A program made the position numbers and the translations under genes. A DNA stretch of 64,000 bases from assembly GCA_020444045.1 (NCBI GenBank), contig JAHLLS010000012.1, positions 100,477 to 164,476 of the forward strand. The letters run 5' to 3'. The notes under the pieces are model-generated. The model was given only the letters and a program-made list of their open reading frames with translations, searched no databases and was not told the origin of the DNA. This document shows positions 1-9,055 of this stretch, in pieces (the first letter of the stretch is position 1; every line of letters starts with the position of its first letter). Source of the DNA: Deltaproteobacteria bacterium (GTDB lineage: Bacteria; Desulfobacterota; Desulfobacteria; Desulfobacterales; UBA5852).

Positions 1-1027
1 CACGGAGTCGCAGCTCTTCGGCCCCTGCCGCAACCCCTGGGATACGGCACGAAGCACCGGCGGATCCAGCGGCGGTGCCGCGGCGGCCGTGGCTTCCGGC
101 ATGGTGCCAATGGCGCATGCCAACGACGGCGGCGGATCGATTCGGATCCCGGCGTCGTGCTGCGGCCTCTTCGGTCTGAAACCGACGCGTGCCCGCAACC
201 CCCTGGGACCGGATTTCGGTGAAGGCTGGGGCGGTCTGGTGGCGGAACATGCCGTGACCCGCTCGGTGCGCGACAGTGCCGCCCTGCTCGACGCCACGGC
301 CGGCCCCGACATCGGCGATCCTTACTGGGCGCCCCCCATGGCGCGCCCCTTTTCCAAAGAGATCGGCGTCGATCCGGGTCACTTGCGCATCGCCTGCGTG
401 ACGTCGCCGGAATTCCCGGTGCACGACGATTGCACCCGGGCCGTTGCCGCAGCGGCCGTGTTGTGCCGTGACCTCGGCCACCAGGTTGACGACATCCCGA
501 TGGCCCTCGATGTCGGCAGCGATCACTTTGCCGCGTGTGTCAAAACCGTTATCGCCGCGGGAACCGCTTCGCTGCTCAAAATGCTGGGCGCGGTCCGGGA
601 GCAGGTCGAACCGACGACCTGGGCCCTGAACGAAATGGCCGGCGGCATCAGTGGGACGGATTATGTGCTGGCCATCGAGCAGTTGCAGCGCAGTTCACGC
701 GCGGTGGCCCGCATGTTCACCCGCTACGACATCCTGCTGTCACCGGTCGTGGCGGAACCGCCGCCCGTCCTGGGGACATTCCAGGCCGCAGCGGACGACC
801 CGCTGCAAGGGTTCGAACGCGCCGGCCGCTACGTTCACCTGGCGCCCATCGCCAACGTCACCGGACAGCCGGCCATGTCCGTGCCGTTGTTCTGGAATGA
901 AAACGGCCTGCCCATCGGCGTTCATTTCATGGGCCGGTTCGGCGATGAAGCCACCTTGTTTCGTCTGGCTTCCCAGCTGGAAGAGGCCCGGCCCTGGGCG
1001 CACCGGCGTCCGCCCGCAGCGGCCTGA
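1..1027 (+). CDS. Amidase signature family hydrolase, 5' truncated by the window
   Basis: This is the C-terminal part of an amidase-signature enzyme, a family that hydrolyses amide bonds with a Ser-cisSer-Lys triad. The open frame runs in from the window edge. The first visible residues contain the glycine/serine signature ([16 protein letters not shown]) followed by [22 protein letters not shown], which holds the nucleophile-proximal GGSIR motif. The apparent ATG at 89 lies inside the signature, so it is not the true start. The upstream lysine and N-terminus are missing from the window. The C-terminal end ([26 protein letters not shown]) is typical of the family. Substrate cannot be assigned. 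It converges on asd, with a shared hairpin between them. Confidence 0.9.
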   Translation, partial: TESQLFGPCRNPWDTARSTGGSSGGAAAAVASGMVPMAHANDGGGSIRIPASCCGLFGLKPTRARNPLGPDFGEGWGGLVAEHAVTRSVRDSAALLDATAGPDIGDPYWAPPMARPFSKEIGVDPGHLRIACVTSPEFPVHDDCTRAVAAAAVLCRDLGHQVDDIPMALDVGSDHFAACVKTVIAAGTASLLKMLGAVREQVEPTTWALNEMAGGISGTDYVLAIEQLQRSSRAVARMFTRYDILLSPVVAEPPPVLGTFQAAADDPLQGFERAGRYVHLAPIANVTGQPAMSVPLFWNENGLPIGVHFMGRFGDEATLFRLASQLEEARPWAHRRPPAAA

Positions 1028-1119
1028 TCGGTCTTTTCCTGGACGGTAAAGCGACGCGATGCCGCGCGCCGCATAACCTGCAGTAGCATCGGATAACCGA
1101 ATCCCCGTATACCAGGCGC

Positions 1120-1165
1120 AGAAAAGGGGCGGCACGATCCTCCGTGCAAACCCCTTTTCTTTTCC
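1120..1165. terminator. Bidirectional hairpin terminator between amidase and asd
   Basis: AGAAAAGGGG (1120-1129) pairs with CCCCTTTTCT (1151-1160), and an inner GCACG/CGTGC pair sits in the loop. A/T runs flank both sides, so it can terminate both convergent genes. This is seen directly; function is inferred. Confidence 0.7.
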
Positions 1166-2283
1166 TATGCCATATCATCCAGCAGGATGCGCAGCATACG
1201 CCGCAGGGGCTCGGCCGCTCCCCACAAAAGCTGATCGCCCACCGAAAAGGCCGTCAGGTAGTCCGACCCCAGGTTCAGCTTGCGAAGCCTGCCCACCGGC
1301 ACCGCCAATGTTCCGGTCACCTTGGCGGGGGTCAACTCCTGCAGGGTGATGTCCTTCTCGTTCGGCACGACGGTTACCCATTCATTGTGTTCGGCAATCA
1401 GGGCCTCGATTTCGTCCAGAGGCAAATCGCGCGCCAGTTTGATGGTGAAGGCCTGACTGTGGCAGCGCATGGCGCCGATCCGCACGCACTGGCCGTCGAT
1501 GGGCACGGGGTTGTTCTGGCGGCCCAGGATCTTGTTGGTTTCAGCGAAGCCTTTCCACTCTTCCTTGGTCTGGCCGTTTTCCATGGGCCGGTCGATCCAC
1601 GGGATCAGGCTGGCGGCCAGGGGTGCGCCGAAGTTTTCCGTCGGAAACGCTGCGCTGCGGAGGGTGCCCGTGACCTGTTGATCGAGCACCTTGATGGCCG
1701 TGGCCGGGTCGGACAACAGCGGTGCTGCATCTGCCCCGATGGTTTGCATCTGGGCCACCAGCTCCCGCATGTTATTGGCACCGGCCCCGGAAGCGGCCTG
1801 GTAGGTCATGGAGGTCAGCCATTCCACCAGGTTCTTTTCAAACAAGCCCCCCAATGCCATGAGCATCAGTGAAACCGTGCAGTTGCCGCCGACGAAATCT
1901 TTGACGCCGCTAGCCAGCGCCCTGTCGATCACACGGCGGTTGACCGGATCGAGGATAATGACGCTATCCTTGTCCATCCGCAGGGTCGAGGCCGCATCGA
2001 TCCAGAACCCCTGCCAGCCGTCGCGCCGGAGCTGGGGATGGGTCTTTTCGGTATAGCCGCCCCCCTGGCAGGAGACGATGATGTCCATCTCTGCCAGGCG
2101 CTCCAGCTTGAAGGCATCTTCCACCAGGGGAACCGCACTTCCGATGTCCGGACCGGGCTGCCCGGCCTGGGAAGTCGAAAAGAAAAAAGGCTCGAATCCG
2201 TTGAAGTCTTTTTCAGCCAGCATGCGATCCATGAGGACCGAGCCGACCATCCCTCGCCACCCGATAAAGCCAACACGTTTCAT
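1165..2283 (-). CDS. asd: Aspartate-semialdehyde dehydrogenase
   Basis: Reduces aspartyl-4-phosphate to aspartate semialdehyde with NADPH, the branch point to lysine/diaminopimelate, methionine, threonine and isoleucine; cytoplasmic. The N-terminus [18 protein letters not shown] is the Rossmann nucleotide-binding loop, and [16 protein letters not shown] carries the active-site cysteine. The length of 372 residues and the sequence fit the proteobacterial (E. coli-like) Asd subfamily. The ATG at 2283 is preferred over the adjacent GTG because AAGGAG lies 8 nt upstream. A Thr/Lys/Met-rich short ORF and a hairpin with a U-run lie just upstream on the same strand, suggesting transcription attenuation. 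Confidence 0.95.
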   Translation of the reverse strand: MKRVGFIGWRGMVGSVLMDRMLAEKDFNGFEPFFFSTSQAGQPGPDIGSAVPLVEDAFKLERLAEMDIIVSCQGGGYTEKTHPQLRRDGWQGFWIDAASTLRMDKDSVIILDPVNRRVIDRALASGVKDFVGGNCTVSLMLMALGGLFEKNLVEWLTSMTYQAASGAGANNMRELVAQMQTIGADAAPLLSDPATAIKVLDQQVTGTLRSAAFPTENFGAPLAASLIPWIDRPMENGQTKEEWKGFAETNKILGRQNNPVPIDGQCVRIGAMRCHSQAFTIKLARDLPLDEIEALIAEHNEWVTVVPNEKDITLQELTPAKVTGTLAVPVGRLRKLNLGSDYLTAFSVGDQLLWGAAEPLRRMLRILLDDMA

Positions 2284-2350
2284 CACCCTCGCTCCTTAGT
2301 CTTTGGTAAACAAAATGCACCGTCCAATATAAGATGTATTCGTAGAAAGT

Positions 2351-2394
2351 AAAAAAGCCCCTGGGAACCCTGGCGTCGGTTCCGAGAGGCTTTG
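2351..2394 (-). terminator. Rho-independent terminator/attenuator hairpin upstream of asd
   Basis: On the minus strand AAAGCC and GGAACC pair with GGTTCC and GGCTTTTTT: arms at 2388-2393/2354-2359 and 2378-2383/2364-2369, followed by a U-run. It lies 20 nt after the stop of the leader ORF and about 70 nt before the asd start, the position expected of an attenuator. Confidence 0.7.
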
Positions 2395-2414
2395 ATTTGC
2401 TTGGGATTCAATCG

Positions 2415-2537
2415 CTAATGCCTTTTTCCGAGCCAACTCCTTTCCGGGCGGGCCACCCATGGCGTATCCCGCTTGGTGCCGGTGGTCGTCTTAGTTTTGG
2501 TTCGGACGGGCATTGTCATCAGAATGGCTTTCATCAT
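2415..2537 (-). CDS. Candidate asd leader peptide (Thr/Lys/Met/Ile rich)
   Basis: A 40-codon ORF starting with tandem ATGs (2537 or 2534) and ending TAG at 2415. Of its first 25 residues 17 are aspartate-family amino acids: eight Thr, four Met, four Lys, one Ile, including the run TKTKTTTGTK. This is the hallmark of leader peptides such as thrL, where ribosome stalling at starved codons controls a downstream terminator. A GC-rich hairpin (GCGGG..GCCA/TGGC..CCCGC) overlaps the later codons and could be the pause hairpin. No strong Shine-Dalgarno sequence is visible. A mini-ORF with an AGGAAAG upstream ends within the tandem ATGs and could feed re-initiation. Function is inferred from composition and position. 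Confidence 0.55.
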   Translation of the reverse strand: MMKAILMTMPVRTKTKTTTGTKRDTPWVARPERSWLGKRH

Positions 2538-2627
2538 GCGGTCGATCCGCCGATCATTGTCTGGATTACTTTCCTGCAATCGATGCGAAAAGTCAACCGC
2601 TGAGACGCACGATACGACATCGCTGCA

Positions 2628-2882
2628 TCACAAAAACAGGGCCACGGTCACCGTCAATGCCAGGAGCCCCAGTCCGACGGCAATGCAGATGAGCCCCAAC
2701 GATCGATTGGCCATCTGCTTTCGGGGCGATTCGGAAGCCCCGGCCGTTTCCCGGCGATCACCCGGGCGATCATAGAGCGCGTCCACTTCCTTCAGCGGCA
2801 GGTAGTCCAAGTCCCAATGGGACGTCTGGCGCACCTTGTCCTGCTCAAGCGCTACCCGTTTTTTTCCGTTCTCGGTTGTCAT
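2628..2882 (-). CDS. Small tail-anchored-like membrane protein, unknown function
   Basis: 84 residues. The start at 2882 is chosen because AGAGGAAAG immediately precedes this ATG; a longer reading begins at 2906 without support. The N-terminal 60 residues are charged and soluble (KKRVALEQDKVRQTSHWDLDYLPL). One hydrophobic helix at the very C-terminus (SLGLICIAVGLGLLALTVTVALFL) predicts a tail anchor with the soluble part in the cytoplasm. No family recognised. It lies upstream of, and co-oriented with, the asd leader. Confidence 0.65.
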   Translation of the reverse strand: MTTENGKKRVALEQDKVRQTSHWDLDYLPLKEVDALYDRPGDRRETAGASESPRKQMANRSLGLICIAVGLGLLALTVTVALFL

Positions 2883-2955
2883 CTTTCCTCTGGCCGGGGG
2901 TTGCACGTCCTATCCAGTACCCCGCTTCCCCTGCGCGCAGCCCCCTGGCTTATTC

Positions 2956-3360
2956 CTAGTTCGGAGGGGCGATCAGGGCACGGACATCGGTAACGTTAAA
3001 CCGGATAGCCGCAATGATGGCGTTGGCGGATTTATCACCGGCCACCTTGCGGATCTTCTCCCGAAAGGAGTCCAGCAGTTCGCCGTAGCGCTCAAAGGAA
3101 TCCATTTCCAGATACAAGCGGGCCCCCTTCCAGGCCGCGGGGCTTTCGCCGGGTTCGACCACAATAAAACTGGCTTTGGGGTTTTCCTGCAGATACTGCA
3201 AGGATCGGTTGTCCCCGATGGCCATGATCACCGTGTCTTCATCGATCATGCGCGGCGATCCAAACACGGCCGTGTTGACATCCCCTTTTTTGTTGGACGT
3301 GGCCAGTACACCAATCCGCGTCTCCTTGTTAAACATCTTCATCACTGCTTTTTTATCCAT
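2956..3360 (-). CDS. Pyridoxamine-5'-phosphate oxidase-like FMN-binding split-barrel protein
   Basis: 134 residues from ATG 3360, which has AAAGGAG 6 nt upstream; a longer open frame to 3456 lacks a ribosome site. The sequence TRIGVLATSNKKGDVNTAVFGSPRMIDEDTVIMAIGDNRSLQYLQENPKASF has the layout of the small PNPOx-like family: two beta strands with a GxPxNxA-type loop, then the helix NRSLQYLQENPKASF. Members bind FMN or related cofactors as homodimers in the cytoplasm. The specific reaction cannot be assigned. Confidence 0.8.
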   Translation of the reverse strand: MDKKAVMKMFNKETRIGVLATSNKKGDVNTAVFGSPRMIDEDTVIMAIGDNRSLQYLQENPKASFIVVEPGESPAAWKGARLYLEMDSFERYGELLDSFREKIRKVAGDKSANAIIAAIRFNVTDVRALIAPPN

Positions 3361-3626
3361 AATGACTCCTTTATCAATTCCCGGCGGGTTGGATGCCGAA
3401 ACTGTCTTTTCCTGCTCCCGGCCGTCCCGTTTCGGATGAATCACACCCGTTTCCAATGGGCATGCAACGATTAGTCCTCACCAGCCGATCGAAACCGGCA
3501 TGTTGGAAAGGTAATGCCGAACTGACCGCCTGCAACCGGCGCGGGGTGACGCGTTAGGATTGCCCTGATCGAATGACACCCCGGCAATGCGGATTTTCCT
3601 CCCAGAAACCTATCATTTTTCACTGG

Positions 3627-3654
3627 TTGAAAAAGGGCTGGCGGTACATATAAT
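3627..3654 (+). promoter_or_regulatory. Sigma-70-type promoter for the lipoprotein gene at 3745
   Basis: TTGAAA (3627-3632), a 16-nt spacer, then a perfect TATAAT (3649-3654). The predicted start is about 85 nt before the lipoprotein ATG. The rest of the 384-nt gap 3361-3744 shows no gene. Confidence 0.6.
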
Positions 3655-3744
3655 TTAACAATAGACAAATACACTCCTGAACAACCGACCTTAAATTCAT
3701 TCTGTCGGTGCGGCACCAGAGGAGTGATAAACTTGGAGGGCAAA

Positions 3745-4239
3745 ATGAAAATTCTCATCTCCGCAACATATACGACAAGGTTATTGGGAATGCTTGTCAT
3801 CGCGTTGTTGCTGAATGGCTGCACCGGGGGGAGCTGGTTTTCCTATACCGGCCGGGAAGCCAAGCCTGAAAATCGCTTTATTCTTAAAGAGGGGGGACCC
3901 CATTCAGTCATCTGGCACTCGCCTGACCTCGATTTGCACTATCGCTATTACCTGGAGGGCAACCAACTGACAGTGGAAGGCCGGGTGGTGCGCCAGAATA
4001 GAATCAAACATTTCAACCGTTTGAAAGCCTGGGTGAGCATCCATATGCTCGATGCCGACGGCATCATCCTGGACACGCACCGCCTGTGGTCGCAAAACGG
4101 CTCCGATGTTTACGGCTTCATGCGGTGGGATTTCAAGAAAAGCTGGCAGCTTCCACCTGACAACCGGGCCGTCGGATTCAGCTTCAGCGGGGTCGCCGGC
4201 GACAGCGACACGCGATGGGATTTTTGGCAGACACCCTGA
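3745..4239 (+). CDS. Lipoprotein of unknown function (SYTGR family, copy 1)
   Basis: 164 residues. The ATG at 3745 follows GGAGGGC; an upstream start at 3724 is less likely. A signal peptide with lipobox LNGC predicts lipidation and export. The mature part begins CTGGSWFSYTGREAKPENRF, then a beta-rich domain ending TRWDFWQTP. It is a clear paralogue of the lipoprotein at 26187 (CAGGGAMSYTGRLAKPESR and ending SWDFWHTP). No named domain recognised. It stands alone between a divergent PNPOx-like gene and a convergent PilZ gene. Confidence 0.8.
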   Translation: MKILISATYTTRLLGMLVIALLLNGCTGGSWFSYTGREAKPENRFILKEGGPHSVIWHSPDLDLHYRYYLEGNQLTVEGRVVRQNRIKHFNRLKAWVSIHMLDADGIILDTHRLWSQNGSDVYGFMRWDFKKSWQLPPDNRAVGFSFSGVAGDSDTRWDFWQTP

Positions 4240-4254
4240 AATCGTGGTTCATTG

Positions 4255-4647
4255 TTAAACCGTCGGCCGGAGATAGTCGACGGCGATACCATAGGCCGGC
4301 AGATCGCCACTATCCAGATGTTCGCAGCGCGTCACCTTGCCGGTCACCATATTGATAAAATGCTTGAGATTCTGGTTCGGCCCGCCCTCGATGGCGCACA
4401 AGGATGCGGCCATCGTGCCGTGATCGCCGTTTCCCCACAGCAGATCGGTGGCACGGCAATCCAGCGGCAAAATGACAATGCAGGTGCCCGGCTTGAGCTT
4501 GCGGCCGGAGCGAAAAAACATGCCGCTACGACTGATGTTCCGGGCAATGCCGATATAGTGCGCTTCTTTGTTGAGGCAGGAAAACGTTATGGCATTGCTT
4601 GTTTCAAACCGAGGTTCTCTTCGGTTGTCGATAGGGTAATTCGGCAC
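4255..4647 (-). CDS. PilZ domain protein
   Basis: PilZ domains bind cyclic di-GMP through an N-terminal RxxxR and a D/NxSxxG motif. Both are visible here: NRREPRFETS, then ARNISRSGMFFRSGRKLKPGT. The GTG at 4647 is preferred because AAGGGGGC lies 6 nt upstream and the PilZ core starts a few residues later; this gives about 130 residues. The frame stays open to 4764 but only with a TTG start. The next gene is an HD-GYP protein transcribed divergently, a family that often degrades cyclic di-GMP, which fits a shared signalling role (inference). Confidence 0.85.
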   Translation of the reverse strand: MPNYPIDNRREPRFETSNAITFSCLNKEAHYIGIARNISRSGMFFRSGRKLKPGTCIVILPLDCRATDLLWGNGDHGTMAASLCAIEGGPNQNLKHFINMVTGKVTRCEHLDSGDLPAYGIAVDYLRPTV

Positions 4648-4866
4648 AATAGCCCCCTTGAATGCGCTCCACCTTGACCAGGCGAAGGGAATGAACCGGT
4701 AAGATACATCCGCGCGAATGTTATAATGGTTTCTGATGATGATGTCTGACAGGTGCGTTGTCAAGCGGCCTTACCGGAAATTAAATGCCAGCGGACGCTG
4801 CTCAGCGGCCGGTTTCGCGGCCCCCTATTCGCATCACACCACGCCACCCGATATCATCTCAATTAC

Positions 4867-5928
4867 ATGAAAACAGTGACACTTTTTATTCCTCCGGGCA
4901 GGAACATCCTGTGCGTCGAAAAAATTCAAGTTTGTTCGGATGTTGCCGATATAAAGGGGGAAGACCTTGATCGAATGCCCAACACCTTTTCTTCGATGCA
5001 ACAGGCCGTTATGGAAAAAGAATACATCCCGGTTCGAGAATCCCACCTGAATTATTACAGGGCCATTCCCCTCTATTACCTGAACAAAGACCGGTCCTTC
5101 GGGCTGTATAAACCTCCCGGCAAGGCCATCAGCGAAATGCGCATCGACGGAGGGCAGTACCCTGACAAACTGTATATCAAAAACACCGACAAACTCAGAA
5201 GCATCCATGAAGTCCAGCGGGAATTCAACAAACAGCTGGAAGGCAATATCAAATCCGGGAATCCGGACAGCGTCAAAGACATCCTGGTCAACATTGTCGA
5301 GGAAACGTTTTCGGAGCCGCGCAGCGGCAGTGTACAAGGACTGTCGGAAACCGTGAACATCCTGGTGAGCGACTATGCCCGTGAATCGAACATTTTAACG
5401 AGCATTTTGAACTTGTCCCAGAACGATTACACCTCCGCCTTGCATTCGGTCAACGTGATGGCGCTGGCCATCAGCTACGCCGCCCAGGCCAACTATTCCC
5501 TGGCTGACAAAAAAATCCTGGGGTTGAGCGCCCTGTTGCACGATATCGGCAAAACACGCATCAGCTCCGACATTCTCACCGCCCCGCGCAAATTGTCCGA
5601 GGAAGAGTTCAACCGCATCAAGGCCCATACTACCATCGGCTACAACATCCTGGACACCTGCCGCTTCCCCTATGCCGAAATCAAGCTCTGCGCCCTGCAG
5701 CATCACGAAAAAGGGGATGGTTCGGGTTACCCCCGCGGGATCACCCGCATTTCACCGGCGGCGCAGGTGGTCGGCCTGATCGACTGCTACGAGGCCCTCA
5801 CCAATGACGACCGGCCCTACCGCAATGCCATGGATCCATTGAAAGGCCTGACAATTATCAAAGATGACGTGATGGCAGGAAAATTCAATAAAGACGTCTT
5901 TGAAAAATTCGCCTACAGCCTGTTATGA
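4867..5928 (+). CDS. HD-GYP domain phosphodiesterase
   Basis: 353 residues from ATG 4867. The ribosome site there is weak, and Met codons at 4975 or later are possible starts. The C-terminal half is a complete HD-GYP domain: HDIGK (H225), the helix AHTTIGYNIL, then HHEKGDGSGYPRG and DCYEALTNDDRPYR. These residues coordinate the di-iron centre that hydrolyses cyclic di-GMP. The N-terminal 130 residues match no domain I can name; they resemble the sensory N-terminus that precedes HD-GYP in other soluble proteins. No membrane segment is seen, so it is predicted cytoplasmic. The divergent neighbour is a PilZ protein. Confidence 0.85.
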   Translation: MKTVTLFIPPGRNILCVEKIQVCSDVADIKGEDLDRMPNTFSSMQQAVMEKEYIPVRESHLNYYRAIPLYYLNKDRSFGLYKPPGKAISEMRIDGGQYPDKLYIKNTDKLRSIHEVQREFNKQLEGNIKSGNPDSVKDILVNIVEETFSEPRSGSVQGLSETVNILVSDYARESNILTSILNLSQNDYTSALHSVNVMALAISYAAQANYSLADKKILGLSALLHDIGKTRISSDILTAPRKLSEEEFNRIKAHTTIGYNILDTCRFPYAEIKLCALQHHEKGDGSGYPRGITRISPAAQVVGLIDCYEALTNDDRPYRNAMDPLKGLTIIKDDVMAGKFNKDVFEKFAYSLL

Positions 5929-5964
5929 AATACGACCACACCGGCACCCGAAAAGAGTCGCCCG

Positions 5965-6363
5965 TTACGCTTCCTGTTCGCCTGGCGACAACCAGGACCG
6001 AAAAATCACCTGCGACACCGCCTCCTGGTCCTGAATCAGGCCACCGAGTTCCCGTTGACAATCGGGATCGTCAATCGCAGCCAGGCGCGTAATCGGGAAT
6101 CCCTCCGGATCACGGCGGTACTGCCAGCGCTCGACAACCCCCTGAACCAGTGCATAGCCGCATCCCCCCAGTCCGCAGCAGGAGGTGTCGTAAAGGGCAT
6201 AGCCGCACAGGTACAGCACCTGTTGCCCCCGGAAGGCGATTTGCGCCTCCCGGTCAAAGCGGTAGTGCCCCCCGATGGCGGTCACCTCCCGGTCCAACTC
6301 CCGGTGGACGTATTCGAAAGAGCGGTCGTCTCTCCCCGGAACACTCCGATGCGGAGATGTCAT
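5965..6363 (-). CDS. Small cysteine-containing protein of unknown function
   Basis: 132 residues, starting inside the last codons of the acyl-CoA synthetase gene (ATGA-type 4-nt overlap), which points to translational coupling and a linked function. The middle carries a Cys/Gly cluster (DTSCCGLGGCGYALVQG) with three closely spaced cysteines, and a fourth cysteine lies in DDPDCQREL, so a metal or redox site is possible. I do not recognise a family. It is the last gene of the minus-strand beta-oxidation locus. Confidence 0.75.
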   Translation of the reverse strand: MTSPHRSVPGRDDRSFEYVHRELDREVTAIGGHYRFDREAQIAFRGQQVLYLCGYALYDTSCCGLGGCGYALVQGVVERWQYRRDPEGFPITRLAAIDDPDCQRELGGLIQDQEAVSQVIFRSWLSPGEQEA

Positions 6364-8030
6364 TGTTGCGCCTGGTCCATCTTGCGGACCTCCTTGCGCA
6401 TGATTTTACCAACGGCGGTTTTGGGCAGTTCCGCAATCATGATGATCTGCTTGGGGACCTTGTAGGCCGCCAGATGTTTCCGGCAGTAGGTCAGGATCTC
6501 GGTTTCGGTGGGATCCTGACCCGGCACGGGCACCACATAGGCCTTGACGGTTTCTCCCCGGTAAGCATCGGGCACTCCAATGGTGCAGGCCTCCAGGACG
6601 TGTTCGTGACCCATCAGGATCTCGTCGATTTCCTTGGGATAGATGTTGAAACCGCCGGCCACGATCATATCCTTCTTCCGGTCCACGATGGTCAGATAGC
6701 CATCCGCGTCCATCCGCCCCACATCGCCCAGGTAGAGCCAGCCATCCTTGAGGACCGCCGCCGTTTCGTCGGGTTTGTTGTAGTAGCCTTTCATGACCTG
6801 GGGACCCCGGATGCAGATCTCGCCGTCCCGGTCGGGTTCGGTGACATCTTCCCCGGTTTGAAGGTCCACGAGTTTCAGATCCGTATTCGGCAGGGGGATG
6901 CCCACCGTGCCGATTTTGACCCGGCCGTGCCAGGGCGTGCAGGTGGCAAAGGCCGTATTCTCGGTGGCGCCATAGACATCGTGAATAATGGCGCCGTGCA
7001 GGTTCTGCAGCTGATTCAAGGTATCCTCCGCCAGGGGGGCCGCCCCGGCAAAATAGCCTTTGACATGGGAAAGATCCAGCTCCCGGAAGGGCGCGTGCCC
7101 CAGCAGCCCCACGAAGATGGTGGGAACACCCGGAAGAAAAGACGGTTTGTATTTTTTCAGCAGCTTGGTGATCACCACCGGATCCGGGCGGGGTACCAGA
7201 ACCCCGGTCCAGCCGTTCCAGATAAGCAGGTTCTGGCTGACCGAATAGCCGGCGGAATGAAAGATCGGGTAGATCCCCAGAAGCCGCTCGGGGCTGCCGA
7301 CCTCCAGGTCCGGAAACCAGGCGCTGAACTGCTGCACCACCGAGGAGATATTGGCGTGCGTCAGTTCGGCGCCCTTGCTGACGCCGGTGGTGCCGCCGGT
7401 ATAGAGGAGCGCGGCGGTTTCATTCCACACGGCCTTGTTGGGCAGCGGGGTGTCGGGATAGCGCCCCATGAGCTGCATGAAGGGATAAACCCCTTCCTGG
7501 GGGACATCTTTCCGATACATTTCCTTTTTCACATAGGGGAACAGCTGCTTGGCGGGAAAGGGCAGATAGTCGTTGATGTGGCAGGTAATGATCGTTTTGA
7601 CGCGGGTCTCCTTTTGAATTTTCAGCACACGGGGGAGAAGCAGGTCGAGGGTAACCAGGGTGGTGGTTTCCGAGTCGTTGAGCTGGTGCAGCAATTCGCG
7701 CTCGGTGTAGAGCGGGTTGTTCATGACCGTGACGGCACCGCGTTTGTAAGTGGCACAATTGGCAATGATTACCTGGGGGATATTGGGCAGCAGCATGCCC
7801 ACCTTGTCGCCCGGCCCGACGCCCAGGTCGTGCAAGGCCTGGGCGAAGATCGTGACCAACCGATTCAGCTCGCGATAGGAGATTTGCTTACCCATGTATA
7901 TGTAAGCGGTGTTATCGGGAGAGTCCCTGGCGGTTCGATCGAGAACCTCCGGCATGGTCACGGCTTCGATGTCGACTTCAGGCGGGGTGCCTTGCGGGTA
8001 CCATTGGTGCCAGGCGCGTTCAAATCCCAT
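6360..8030 (-). CDS. Long-chain acyl-CoA synthetase (AMP-forming)
   Basis: Activates a carboxylic acid with ATP and CoA. The adenylate-forming motifs are complete and in order: the P-loop YTGGTTGVSKGAELTH, GATEN, the hinge YLGDVGRMDADGYLTIVDRKKD, and the C-terminal catalytic lysine in PKTAVGKIMRKE. About 556 residues, the usual FadD size. AAAGGAGG lies just upstream of tandem ATGs at 8033/8030, and the second has better spacing. It is near the distal end of the catabolic locus, between the enoyl-CoA hydratase gene and the small gene at 5965. The substrate is probably a long-chain or branched acid, but chain length cannot be read from sequence. Confidence 0.93.
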   Translation of the reverse strand: MGFERAWHQWYPQGTPPEVDIEAVTMPEVLDRTARDSPDNTAYIYMGKQISYRELNRLVTIFAQALHDLGVGPGDKVGMLLPNIPQVIIANCATYKRGAVTVMNNPLYTERELLHQLNDSETTTLVTLDLLLPRVLKIQKETRVKTIITCHINDYLPFPAKQLFPYVKKEMYRKDVPQEGVYPFMQLMGRYPDTPLPNKAVWNETAALLYTGGTTGVSKGAELTHANISSVVQQFSAWFPDLEVGSPERLLGIYPIFHSAGYSVSQNLLIWNGWTGVLVPRPDPVVITKLLKKYKPSFLPGVPTIFVGLLGHAPFRELDLSHVKGYFAGAAPLAEDTLNQLQNLHGAIIHDVYGATENTAFATCTPWHGRVKIGTVGIPLPNTDLKLVDLQTGEDVTEPDRDGEICIRGPQVMKGYYNKPDETAAVLKDGWLYLGDVGRMDADGYLTIVDRKKDMIVAGGFNIYPKEIDEILMGHEHVLEACTIGVPDAYRGETVKAYVVPVPGQDPTETEILTYCRKHLAAYKVPKQIIMIAELPKTAVGKIMRKEVRKMDQAQQ

Positions 8031-8094
8031 CATCTCCTCCTTTGATTTACGGTGAGAAACAACCAGCCAGGTGGCGATGCCAAAAGGCGGCCGG

Positions 8095-8850
8095 CTACCC
8101 GAACAGTTTTTTGATGGCCGCCTTGTGGTCGTCCGACAAAAGCATCAGGGGTTGCATATGCGACTCGAGATCCAGGGCGGTCTGGAGATCGATATGGCGG
8201 GATCGGTTCAGATTCCGCTTGGTCAGGGCCAGGGCTTCCGGCGACGCCTTGGCTATCCGGGTGGCCAGTTTCATCACCTCTTCCGAGATGGTCTCACGTG
8301 AAACCACCCGATTGATCAACCCCATGGCCAGCGCCGCCGGGGCATCGATGATATCCCCGGTCAGGGCGACCTCTTTGGCCTTGGCCATGCCAAGCCGTTC
8401 GGTGAGAAAATAGGTGGCCCCCATGTCCGGCACGGCGCTGATGCGGATGAACCCACAGCAGAATTTGGCCTGATCGGTGGCAATCGTGATATCCGACGCC
8501 AGCGCCAGACCCAGTCCGCCCCCGACGGCGTAGCCGTCAACCGCGGTGATGACGATTTTGGGGCCCTGGTGCAGATCGAACAGAAAGGCGTTCATCCGTT
8601 TCATCATGTCGCAGAGGACGGCCGGATCCAGGTTGTCCCCCAGCAGGGCCAGGTCCGAACCGGTGCAGAAGTTATCGCCCTCCCCCCGCAGGATGATCAC
8701 CGCGACCGTCTCGTCGGCCATGAGTTCGTGAACCGCTTTTACCATGGGTTCACCCGTTTCCTCACTCAGGGCGTTCATCTTTTCCGGGCAGTTCAGGCTG
8801 CATCGGGCAACCGCACCGAAACGCTGCACGTCGAATCCCATCTCTGTCAT
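8095..8850 (-). CDS. Enoyl-CoA hydratase/isomerase (crotonase family)
   Basis: 251 residues with GGAGG upstream of ATG 8850. The crotonase fold is evident: NCPEKMNALSEETGEPM, the first oxyanion-hole segment VIILRGEGDNFCTGSDLALL and the second AVDGYAVGGGLGLALASDITIATDQAKF. The segment around the first catalytic glutamate position of mitochondrial hydratase is GFIRISAVPDMGATYFLTERLG. There is no Glu at the second catalytic position by eye, so isomerase or other crotonase chemistry is possible. It probably handles an unsaturated CoA intermediate within the surrounding beta-oxidation locus. Confidence 0.88.
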   Translation of the reverse strand: MTEMGFDVQRFGAVARCSLNCPEKMNALSEETGEPMVKAVHELMADETVAVIILRGEGDNFCTGSDLALLGDNLDPAVLCDMMKRMNAFLFDLHQGPKIVITAVDGYAVGGGLGLALASDITIATDQAKFCCGFIRISAVPDMGATYFLTERLGMAKAKEVALTGDIIDAPAALAMGLINRVVSRETISEEVMKLATRIAKASPEALALTKRNLNRSRHIDLQTALDLESHMQPLMLLSDDHKAAIKKLFG

Positions 8851-9055
8851 TTTCCATCCTCCGCGGTTATTTCCCGGCGATTGAACACGCCGATTGTGTT
8901 TCTGCCAGACGGCCGTGGCTGGCCATCACGAAGGCAGTGGCCCGCCATATGATCTTTAGCACAATCAATGTGCGTCATTGAAGAATATGATTGCCGTTCA
9001 TTTTACAGATAAAAAAATAGCTTTCTCCCAGTCGTCCGCTGCCCCCCCCAGACCG

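Noticed and set aside
6150..8045. 631-codon open frame on the plus strand opposite the acyl-CoA synthetase gene
   Set aside because: Shadow of a well-supported gene; low-complexity composition and no recognisable domain.
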